Source of the DNA: RGIG1666 sp045595745
Lineage (GTDB): Bacteria; Bacillota; Clostridia; UBA1381; UBA9506
Length of the DNA stretch: 23,501 nt
Assembly: GCA_045595745.1 (NCBI GenBank)
Contig: JAZOBB010000073.1
Location: forward strand, 1 to 23,501
Reading direction: 5' to 3'
Both the position numbers and the translations under genes were made by a program. The notes under the pieces were generated by a model. The model ran no database searches. It saw only the letters and a program-made list of their open reading frames with translations, and had not been told where the DNA came from. The stretch's first letter is position 1, and every line of letters begins with the position of its first letter. Shown in pieces: positions 1-6,407 of the stretch.

Positions 1-20
1 ACATCTATATTAAAAGCAAT

Positions 21-62
21 AAATATCCACCAGCATATCAATTAATATGCGGGTGGATATTT
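21..62 (-). terminator. Hairpin terminator after the thiamine operon and MATE remnant
   Basis: An 18-bp inverted repeat (21-38 with 45-62, one mismatch at position 32) has a 6-nt loop. It starts 4 bases downstream of the stop codon of the MATE remnant on the minus strand. The minus-strand 3' side is followed by a T-rich stretch. It probably ends the whole minus-strand transcript that starts near 4362. Confidence 0.75.
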
Positions 63-65
63 ATT

Positions 66-332
66 TTAAATAACATGATTATTTTTCCACTTACCTTTTT
101 TGAATCGGTACTCAAAAATTATCTTTCTTATTACCCGGTCAGAAACCATGGCAACCCATATTCCCAAAACACCCATATCAAACAGATGTACACAAATATA
201 TGCACAGCCGATTCTGAATGCGAACATTGAAGTCACGGCAACAACCATTATAAACTTTGTATCCCCTGCACCGCGAAGTGCCGAAGGAGTTGCAAAGCTT
301 CTGGGATAAAACAATGCTGAGTCTGTAATTTC
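66..332 (-). pseudogene. Remnant of a MATE-family multidrug efflux transporter (C-terminal end only)
   Basis: The open frame reads like the last ~85 residues of a MATE (NorM/DinF-type) transporter. It has the family pattern LRGAGDTKF, then two hydrophobic helices, then a basic tail (YRFKKGKWKN) typical of MATE C-termini. Full MATE proteins have about 440-460 residues and 12 helices, so over 80% is missing. The frame is closed upstream by a TGA at 333-335 and the thiD stop lies at 351-353, so no room remains for the rest. An AAAGGA plus ATG lies just upstream (near 334-346) but opens a different frame, which fits a deletion that joined a start region to the gene's end. The only in-frame start is a TTG at 314. 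It is very unlikely to make a working transporter. Confidence 0.8.
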
Positions 333-350
333 TCATTCTATCGGTTCCTT

Positions 351-1169
351 TCAATCAGATATTTTTTCTTCTGCAAAGCGGGATGCAAGGTCAAAGTTAT
401 GCATCATTGGACCTGAGCCTTTTCCCAAGTCAAGCATTGCTGAAAGAGCACCCGAAATATATTCCTTGGCTCTTTGTACAGACTCAACAAGTGTAAAGCC
501 TTTGGCAAGGTTTGATGCTATAGCACTTGATAATGTACATCCTGTACCATGAGTGTTGGGATTGTCTATTCGCTTACCTTCAAACCAACGATATTCTCCG
601 TTTTCATATAAAAGGTCATTTGCATTATTTACGTTGTGTCCACCCTTTAGAAGAACTGCACAGTTATGTGCATCACCGATTATTTTTGCAGCCTTTTGCA
701 TATCTTCTTTATTTTCAATAGAAATCCCGGATAAAATTTCTGCTTCGGGAATATTCGGCGTAACGAGTGTTGCAATCGGCAGGAGCTCTTCTATCAATGT
801 CTTAACCGCATCTGTTTTCATAAGAGATGAGCCGCTTGTTGCTACCATAACGGGGTCTACAACAATGTTTTTTGCCTTATGGTATTTTAGTCTGTCTGTA
901 ATTACGCAAATAAGCTCACTCCCCGATACCATACCAATTTTGATGCTATCGGGGAATATGTCCTCAAACACTGCATCAATTTGTTGCTTCAAAAATTCAG
1001 GAGTCGCTTCCTGAATTGCTCTAACGCCTGTTGTGTTTTGTGCTGTTAGTGCAGTAATTGCACTCATAGCATAAACACCATTCATCGTCATTGTTTTAAT
1101 ATCTGCCCCTATACCGGCGCCTCCACTTGGGTCACTTCCCGCGATGGTCAATGCTGTTTTCATTCTCAT
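351..1169 (-). CDS. thiD: Hydroxymethylpyrimidine/phosphomethylpyrimidine kinase
   Basis: ThiD phosphorylates 4-amino-5-hydroxymethyl-2-methylpyrimidine (HMP) to HMP-P and then HMP-PP, the pyrimidine half of thiamine. The 272-residue length is normal for this ribokinase-fold family. The N-terminal ALTIAGSDPSGGAGI motif and the C-terminal anion-hole/catalytic stretch THGTGCTLSSAIA are both intact. The first of two close ATGs (1169) is preferred because AGGAG lies 8 nt upstream; the second would be 14 nt away. It is the last intact gene of the thiamine operon, 78 nt after the HAD gene. With ThiM and ThiE it completes salvage from HMP and thiazole; no thiC or thiG is present in the window. Confidence 0.95.
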   Translation of the reverse strand: MRMKTALTIAGSDPSGGAGIGADIKTMTMNGVYAMSAITALTAQNTTGVRAIQEATPEFLKQQIDAVFEDIFPDSIKIGMVSGSELICVITDRLKYHKAKNIVVDPVMVATSGSSLMKTDAVKTLIEELLPIATLVTPNIPEAEILSGISIENKEDMQKAAKIIGDAHNCAVLLKGGHNVNNANDLLYENGEYRWFEGKRIDNPNTHGTGCTLSSAIASNLAKGFTLVESVQRAKEYISGALSAMLDLGKGSGPMMHNFDLASRFAEEKISD

Positions 1170-1247
1170 TTCAATTACTCCTTTCGTATTTGAGCATCGT
1201 TTTATATAGCGACATAAGGTGGTGCCCCCAATCTGCCGCTTGTTTAT

Positions 1248-1904
1248 TTATTTGTTTATACTATTCCAAAACTTATCAAATTCCGAATAGTTTTCAATAT
1301 AACAGTCTGCTGTCTTTTTAAGTTTCTCTTGATTTTCTTCGTGAATATCAAAAACTCCTACTGTGATAAAGCCATCCGACTTTGCGGTTTTTAATGCATA
1401 AAGCGCATCCTCAAACACTGCCGTTTTGCTTTTAGATGTTCCAAGATGCTTTTGTGCCTCACGATATATGTGAGGTTCTTCTTTGCTATGTCCTACCTCG
1501 CTGCATACAAATATTTTAGAAAAATAATCCCTTACACCAAGTCTTTTAAGTGCCGCTTCAACCAAATACTTATCTGTAACTGTGGCAATGCACATTTTCA
1601 CATTATTTGCTTTTAGCTTTTCTAAGAACGCTTTAACACCGACTTTAAGCGATACAGTATCTACATAGTAGTTTTCAATCATTTTGTTTACGCCATCTAT
1701 AATTTCGCTTACTGACAGTGTAACTCCGTAATTTTCTCTGTAATACTCCGCAGCCTGTTCTAAGCTAAAGGTTTTGAAGGTTTCTTTCAAATTTTCCTTT
1801 GGCTCTTTTCCTTGAGAGCGAAGATAGTCTTCGCCTATGGTGTCCCATATAGGCATTGAATCAAGGATAGTTCCGTCTAAATCAAATATTGCTCCCTCTA
1901 GCAT
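1248..1904 (-). CDS. HAD-superfamily hydrolase (beta-phosphoglucomutase-like) in the thiamine operon
   Basis: This 218-residue protein belongs to the HAD-IA hydrolases. Motif I is FDLDGTILDS with nucleophile and acid/base Asp8 and Asp10. An all-alpha cap follows, then a motif II region around IATVTDK, and a motif III/IV stretch VFEDALYALKTAKSDG. Its start overlaps the thiE stop by 7 nt, so translation is coupled. The substrate cannot be read from sequence. Because it sits between thiE and thiD, a phosphatase acting on thiamine phosphate, or a housecleaning role on HMP phosphates, is a reasonable inference; a general sugar-phosphate phosphatase is the alternative. Confidence 0.88.
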   Translation of the reverse strand: MLEGAIFDLDGTILDSMPIWDTIGEDYLRSQGKEPKENLKETFKTFSLEQAAEYYRENYGVTLSVSEIIDGVNKMIENYYVDTVSLKVGVKAFLEKLKANNVKMCIATVTDKYLVEAALKRLGVRDYFSKIFVCSEVGHSKEEPHIYREAQKHLGTSKSKTAVFEDALYALKTAKSDGFITVGVFDIHEENQEKLKKTADCYIENYSEFDKFWNSINK

Positions 1905-2533
1905 AAGCCAAGTTCCTTTGCTCTTGCCTTTAATTCGATGGCTGCCTGTTTTGGATTGTCTGCCTTCATAACAGCAGAAACAACACAGATACCTGCGATA
2001 GGGATACCTTTAAGAATATCAATATTATCCTTATTAAGTCCGCCTATGGCATTTACGGGAATCGGAACTGCCTTGCATATTGCATCAAGAGTTTCAGTTG
2101 ATGTGAGAACTGTCTTTACTTTTGTTGTAGTTGGATAGATTGCCCCAACTCCAAGATAGTCTGCACCCTGCTTATAGGCTTCTAGTGCCTGCGGAACGGT
2201 TTTGGTTGTTGCTCCGATAATAAAATCATCACCGAGGATTTTTCTTGCAGTTGAAATCGGCATATCACTTTGCCCGAGATGAACACCTTCTGCACCCATA
2301 GCGAGAGCAACATCTATACGGTCATCAATGATAAGTGGTACATTATATTTTTTAGTAAGTGTATGTACCTTTTCTGCAAGGGATATATATTCTCTCGTTG
2401 TTTTATTCTTCTCGCGAAGCTGAAGCAGTGGAACTCCACCCGAAAGTGCCTGGTCAACACGGTATAAGAATTCATCCTCCGGGTAGTTTGAACTATCCGT
2501 TATAAAGTACATACTTGAATCAAACTTCACCAA
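1898..2533 (-). CDS. thiE: Thiamine phosphate synthase
   Basis: ThiE joins HMP-PP and hydroxyethylthiazole phosphate to give thiamine phosphate, releasing pyrophosphate. The protein has 211 residues, the usual size of this TIM-barrel enzyme. Visible family motifs are PLLQLREKN near residue 35-43, GAEGVHLGQSDMP in the middle, IIGATTKT, and GADYLGVGAIYPTTTK. The end has the phosphate-binding NAIGGL and a following Gly-rich segment. The start overlaps the thiM stop by 14 nt and its own stop overlaps the HAD start by 7 nt, so it is translationally coupled on both sides. Confidence 0.95.
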   Translation of the reverse strand: MVKFDSSMYFITDSSNYPEDEFLYRVDQALSGGVPLLQLREKNKTTREYISLAEKVHTLTKKYNVPLIIDDRIDVALAMGAEGVHLGQSDMPISTARKILGDDFIIGATTKTVPQALEAYKQGADYLGVGAIYPTTTKVKTVLTSTETLDAICKAVPIPVNAIGGLNKDNIDILKGIPIAGICVVSAVMKADNPKQAAIELKARAKELGLC

Positions 2534-3314
2534 TTTTCTTTTCCTCCTTTTTCAGATGTTTTTCTATATCGGCTTTTGTCACTGTAGAAAGCCTGTCTAA
2601 AAGATTTTGCATAAAAGTACCGTTTCCTAGGGCTGTTTCTGAAAGCTCACCTGAAACACCCAATACTGCACAGGCATAAACCACCGAATCAAAGGAATTA
2701 TCCGTTGCAAGATACGAGGCACATAACGCACCGAGCATACAGCCCGTTCCTGTAACAGAAGATAACTGCTCCGTACCATTATTGATATATACAAGCCTTT
2801 TGCCGTCTGTAATAATGTCTTTTTTGCCCGTCGCAAGTATAATGGTATTGTATCTGTCTGCGAGGAACACTGCCGCTTTTTCGGCATTTTCAAAGCTGAG
2901 AGTGGTATCTGAATCTACACCCATTGAGCGATATTCCTCGTTATACAGAGCAAATATTTCGGAATAATTGCCTTTGATAACTGTTGGTATAGCTTGTTTT
3001 AGCAATTCTTTCACAAAGCTTCTGCGAAGGCTTGAGCAAGCAAGCCCGACAATGTCGAGTACAACAGGAATATTCTTTTTTGTTGCCTCTTTTAGCGAAA
3101 TAGGCATCGCCTCCATTCTGGCATCGGTAATATTTCCGATATTGAGCATTAAAGCATCTGCTGTTTTTGTTATCTCTAAAGCCTCTTTCGGATGCTCTGC
3201 CATGATTGGTTTTGCCCCGACTGCAAGAACTGCATTTGCACACTGGTTTATGGATATTGGATTTGTTATGCAGTGAATAAGCGGTTTTGTCTGCATATCT
3301 TTTTTATTTATCAC
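2520..3314 (-). CDS. thiM: Hydroxyethylthiazole kinase
   Basis: ThiM phosphorylates the thiazole alcohol to the substrate of ThiE. The 264 residues begin with the family signature PLIHCITNPISINQCANAVLAVGAKPIMAEHP and end with the catalytic loop SSVTGTGCMLGAL, including the conserved Cys. The usual DPVGVGAT segment is here DIVGLACSSLRR, which is divergent but keeps the Asp, Gly and Arg positions. The start overlaps the thiW stop by 11 nt. Placing it directly after ThiW fits salvage of imported thiazole. Confidence 0.93.
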   Translation of the reverse strand: MINKKDMQTKPLIHCITNPISINQCANAVLAVGAKPIMAEHPKEALEITKTADALMLNIGNITDARMEAMPISLKEATKKNIPVVLDIVGLACSSLRRSFVKELLKQAIPTVIKGNYSEIFALYNEEYRSMGVDSDTTLSFENAEKAAVFLADRYNTIILATGKKDIITDGKRLVYINNGTEQLSSVTGTGCMLGALCASYLATDNSFDSVVYACAVLGVSGELSETALGNGTFMQNLLDRLSTVTKADIEKHLKKEEKKIGEV

Positions 3315-4023
3315 TCATTTTCACCTTCTTAAAAATGTAATATATAACTGCAATTACAGCACAGGTCACAAGTGATGCTATTGACAGAACATCAAATATC
3401 GGGGATGCGAGCTTGAACATATCTGATGTAACCTCAACAATTACAAAAAGTATCGCTCCAAAGGCTGCAATGACCAAAGTGTTTGAAAGAAGTGTACTTT
3501 TATCCTGATAACTTCTTGATGCGAGCATATTCTGCATTTGTGAAAGCATACCGTTATCAGCAAGCTTACGAAGGAAGACATAAGCGATGCTTCCGCCGAT
3601 TAAGGTTCCGCACACAAAGGACGGGATGTAGAATATCCAGCTCAAGCCTTCCTTGCCCCACAAAAATGTCATAACAGGATAAGATGCTAAAGCTCCGATG
3701 ATACCTGTTCCGATAATTTCACCGATTACAGCGAATATGATTTTACCCTTTGACATGCGGTAAAACACACCTGAAAGGAACGCACCGAAGATTGCACCGG
3801 TAAGTGCAATAGGCGGTATCCCCATTGTTACCATGCGGATTATTCCGATGAGTGTCGCACATAAAAGCGAATACCACGGTCCTAAAAACACAGAGCAGAT
3901 AATGTTTATAAAATGTGCCATCGGACACATTCCTTCAACTCTGAGTATCGGTGAGATTACTACACCAAGAGCAATAAGCATTGAAAGCACAAGCATTTTA
4001 AGTAAGTTTTTTTGATTTGTCAT
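3304..4023 (-). CDS. thiW: ThiW-type membrane transporter S component with a C-terminal extension
   Basis: This is an integral membrane protein of 239 residues. The signature SPILRVEGMCPMAHFIN, followed by LGPWYSLLCATLIGIIRM, matches ThiW, an ECF-type substrate-binding (S) component. ThiW is proposed from gene context to import the thiazole moiety or a related precursor. The energizing EcfA/EcfT subunits are not in the window. The first ~165 residues hold about five helices, the normal ThiW length. A further ~70 residues with two predicted helices (ending YYIFKKVKMSDK) form an unusual extension. AGAGGAA lies 6 nt before the ATG. It is the first gene after the riboswitch leader. Confidence 0.9.
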   Translation of the reverse strand: MTNQKNLLKMLVLSMLIALGVVISPILRVEGMCPMAHFINIICSVFLGPWYSLLCATLIGIIRMVTMGIPPIALTGAIFGAFLSGVFYRMSKGKIIFAVIGEIIGTGIIGALASYPVMTFLWGKEGLSWIFYIPSFVCGTLIGGSIAYVFLRKLADNGMLSQMQNMLASRSYQDKSTLLSNTLVIAAFGAILFVIVEVTSDMFKLASPIFDVLSIASLVTCAVIAVIYYIFKKVKMSDK

Positions 4024-4051
4024 TTGAGATTCCTCTTTTCACGATATAATA

Positions 4052-4116
4052 CAAGGCATATAGCCTTGCTCGGTCAAGAATCAATTTTCTCCTCTCACCC
4101 CGAAACACGGGTTCCC
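4052..4116 (-). ncRNA. Degenerate second TPP-like element (pyrimidine-sensing arm only) before thiW
   Basis: On the minus strand from 4116 the RNA reads GGGAACCCGTGTTTCGGGGT then GAGAGGA, and after 14 nt GACCGAG. The true TPP aptamer starting at 4347 has GGGAGCTTGTGTTACAGGCT then GAGAGGA, and after 13 nt GACCGAG. The offset from GGGA to TGAGAGGA is 19 nt in both, and 21 of 27 positions are identical. Two differences are paired changes that keep the P3 stem (CUU/AGG becomes CCC/GGG). The second half of the aptamer is absent; instead there is a perfect 6-bp hairpin (4052-4057 with 4063-4068). What it senses, if anything, is unknown. Confidence 0.5.
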
Positions 4117-4199
4117 ATCGCAAAATACAAGATACGAAGCGCTCGCTTAATATCCGTCCGTAATACCCGGAATTTTTCATTTCACCTCCCAAAATCAAT

Positions 4200-4231
4200 A
4201 AAAAAAGGAAGCTACCGATTTGGTAACTTCC
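4200..4231 (-). terminator. Riboswitch-controlled intrinsic terminator of the thiamine operon
   Basis: A 10-bp stem (4207-4216 with 4222-4231, one G-U pair, 5-nt loop) is followed on the minus strand by a run of seven T residues. It lies just downstream of the TPP aptamer and upstream of thiW. This is the usual expression platform: with TPP bound the terminator forms and transcription stops. Confidence 0.92.
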
Positions 4232-4261
4232 AAGTATCCTTTGTACTTCCCAAAGCTTGCG

Positions 4262-4350
4262 CTTTCGGCATCCCTACGTTGGCATTATCCAAATCAGGTT
4301 CTCGGTCGAAGGTTATACCTTCCTCTCAGCCTGTAACACAAGCTCCCGTT
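4262..4350 (-). promoter_or_regulatory. TPP riboswitch (THI element) aptamer
   Basis: The minus strand carries the canonical THI box. It starts with GGGAGC at 4347, has CTGAGA at 4329-4324, a P3a hairpin GAAGG/CCTTC, and at 4298-4271 the conserved run from CCTGATTTGG through ATAATGCCAACG to TAGGGA. CTGAGA contacts the pyrimidine ring and the GGATAATGCC/CGTAGGGA half holds the pyrophosphate in known TPP aptamers. It is followed by a terminator and then by thiamine genes, so it is a standard transcription-attenuating switch. Confidence 0.97.
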
Positions 4351-4368
4351 TCTTATTTAATTTTTTAT

Positions 4369-4397
4369 ATTATATCACTATCAAAAAAATATTTCAA
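4369..4397 (-). promoter_or_regulatory. Sigma-A promoter of the thiamine operon
   Basis: On the minus strand TTGAAA (4397-4392) is separated by 17 bp from TATAAT (4374-4369). The expected start near 4362 is about 15 nt before the TPP aptamer, as is usual for riboswitch leaders. Confidence 0.8.
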
Positions 4398-4455
4398 GAG
4401 GTTTTCAAAAAAACTAAAAAATGCAAACTTTATAAATAGTATTATTAGTTTTACC

Positions 4456-4484
4456 TTGACAACAATTTCCACGTATGATATTAT
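4456..4484 (+). promoter_or_regulatory. Sigma-A promoter of the Wzy-like/stalk operon
   Basis: TTGACA (4456-4461), a 17-bp spacer and TATTAT (4479-4484) lie about 70 bp upstream of the ATG at 4553. It is divergent from the thiamine operon promoter at 4369-4397. Confidence 0.8.
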
Positions 4485-4552
4485 ATTTTAGGTGTGTTTT
4501 ATATTGTTTACGAATCGATTTTATGTGTTAAAAATAGCTTAGAGGGGTTTAA

Positions 4553-6394
4553 ATGATGGATAAGACATCTAAAATGTGTGGATTATTCATTTGTTTTATG
4601 ATTTTATTAGCTACCTTGTTTCATGGTGGCTTTTTTTCGATGGAGTATATCACACTTACAATAGCTTTTCTTGCATTTATTGTTTTTTCTAAAGATATTT
4701 CTATTTCAAAATCAAATTTTATTTTGCTTTTAGGAGTGGTCTTTTTATATTATCTTAGTGCAATATTTAGCGGTTACAATGTGGGTATGGCAATTACAGA
4801 ATCTACAAAACCTCTTCTTTTGCTATCGGCATCAATAATTGGAGCACGACTTAAAAAGAATAGCTTTATGAATGCTTTGACTATTGCATCTTCTACGCTT
4901 GGTATTATTGGTCTGTTTAGCCTTTGTAAGGTTATTGAATTTACCGATTTTGTTTATGTTTATAATGGTGTAAAAAGCCTGCAGTCAACAATGCAATATG
5001 CTAACTCAACCGCTATTATGTTGGTTTGTGGGATTTTTTCAGTAAGAGCATTAGAAAAAAACAAAAGGCATAGCTTTGCTTATTCAGCAACAGAAATTCT
5101 TTTGACTGTTTGTTTGTTATTCACACACTCAAAAATAGCAATTGCTGTATATATTGTATTAACAATTTTAGAATTGGTGCTTTTAAAGGATGGTATTTCG
5201 TTAAAGCTTATCCTCCATTCAATTAGTGCTGTATTTTTATATTTTGCTATGCAATTTTTGATTGACGAAAAGCTTAGCTTTGTAGCATTAGTTTTCTTGA
5301 TAATCTCTGTTCTGCTTATTTCTGAAACGATTTCTAAAATTAAAAGAACAACTATAAAAATTAATCGCTTAACTGCTATAGCATTAATTACCGGAATACT
5401 TTTAGCTATGCTTATTTCATTATATTTTGTTGATATAAGCACAATTATGGTTCGTTTTCTTTACTATATAGATGCTACAAAAGCTTTAATACATAATCCT
5501 CTTTGGGGATTATCTCCCGGCGGTTGGGAAAACTATCAATACAATTATCAATCTGCGCAATATTACGTAGGTCAGGTTCACAACGGAGTATTGCAGGTCG
5601 GTCTTGATGCGGGAATTTTTGCAATGCTGTTATTTGTTGCTTTGCTTGTAATTTCATTAATTGGTTTAATGAAGGTGTGGAAAAGCGATAAAAAAACAAA
5701 CGATTTATATATTTTACTTATTTTTTCAGCCTTAATTTTGCACGGTTTTTTTGATTTTGATTTCAGCTACGGAAATATATTAATAATATTAGGAATTTGT
5801 ATTGCTTACGGATGTAAAAAAATACATCCATTTGAACTGAAATCAGCACATAAGTCTCTTGCTGTAGTTTGTGTTATTTTTTTAGTTTATTTGAATATTT
5901 CTGAAGCAATACTTTTTCTTGGACAAAATGAATTTAATAAAGAAAATCATTCGAAAGCAGCTCGTTATTATGAATTAGCCGTAAAAATACGTCCTTATGA
6001 TGTTGATTCGGATATTATGCTTAGCTTATGTCAGGCAAAACTCGGAAATACCGGGCAAGCAGAAAAAATTGTTGCTAAGGCATACGAAAAACATCCCAAT
6101 AACCAAGACATAATATTAAAGGCTATGGATATAGCGACTAATAATAAGGATTTTTCACAATATATTACTTATCAAAATCAATTACTTAATTGTGCACCGA
6201 TGCAACAAAATACATACACAAATTCAATAAGATATTTAGATACTTTTTATCAGAACAACGCGATTGATGATGCTTTGTACTTGAAAGAAAAAAACAAGGT
6301 TATAGCAAATGCTATGGAAGCTAACAAGAAAATGAGTAAGTTTAATAAATATCTGCACTTTGGCGCAGAGATTAATATAAGTTCTTTAAAATAA
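4553..6394 (+). CDS. O-antigen ligase/Wzy-like polytopic membrane protein with C-terminal TPR region
   Basis: The 613-residue protein has about 11-12 hydrophobic helices up to residue ~456. It resembles the Wzy_C/O-antigen ligase family, which polymerizes or transfers lipid-linked glycans on the outer face of the membrane. Supporting features are Arg301 in the segment before the large loop, the loop motif NPLWGLSPGGWENY, and the HNGVLQVGLDAG motif with His343. After the last helix, residues ~460-560 form TPR-like helical repeats (HSKAARYYELAVKIRP and onward), expected to face outward. The start ATG follows AGAGGGG. The next gene begins 13 nt downstream and encodes a secreted stalk-domain protein. 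In a Gram-positive cell the substrate would be a wall polysaccharide or S-layer/protein glycan; which one is not shown. Confidence 0.78.
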   Translation: MMDKTSKMCGLFICFMILLATLFHGGFFSMEYITLTIAFLAFIVFSKDISISKSNFILLLGVVFLYYLSAIFSGYNVGMAITESTKPLLLLSASIIGARLKKNSFMNALTIASSTLGIIGLFSLCKVIEFTDFVYVYNGVKSLQSTMQYANSTAIMLVCGIFSVRALEKNKRHSFAYSATEILLTVCLLFTHSKIAIAVYIVLTILELVLLKDGISLKLILHSISAVFLYFAMQFLIDEKLSFVALVFLIISVLLISETISKIKRTTIKINRLTAIALITGILLAMLISLYFVDISTIMVRFLYYIDATKALIHNPLWGLSPGGWENYQYNYQSAQYYVGQVHNGVLQVGLDAGIFAMLLFVALLVISLIGLMKVWKSDKKTNDLYILLIFSALILHGFFDFDFSYGNILIILGICIAYGCKKIHPFELKSAHKSLAVVCVIFLVYLNISEAILFLGQNEFNKENHSKAARYYELAVKIRPYDVDSDIMLSLCQAKLGNTGQAEKIVAKAYEKHPNNQDIILKAMDIATNNKDFSQYITYQNQLLNCAPMQQNTYTNSIRYLDTFYQNNAIDDALYLKEKNKVIANAMEANKKMSKFNKYLHFGAEINISSLK

Positions 6395-6407
6395 AGGAGG
6401 AAAATAT

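Noticed and set aside
553..1014. A 153-codon plus-strand frame opposite thiD
   Set aside because: It is an antisense shadow of an intact, well-recognised gene.
3998..4180. A 60-codon minus-strand frame starting at ATG 4180 with a strong GGGAGGTGAA ribosome binding site, overlapping the thiW start by 26 nt
   Set aside because: Its codons run through the TPP-like second element, where paired base changes point to RNA rather than protein selection. The peptide matches no family known to me. A leader peptide remains possible.
4012..4491. A 159-codon plus-strand frame over the thiamine leader
   Set aside because: It crosses the riboswitch, terminator and promoter on the opposite strand and has no family pattern.
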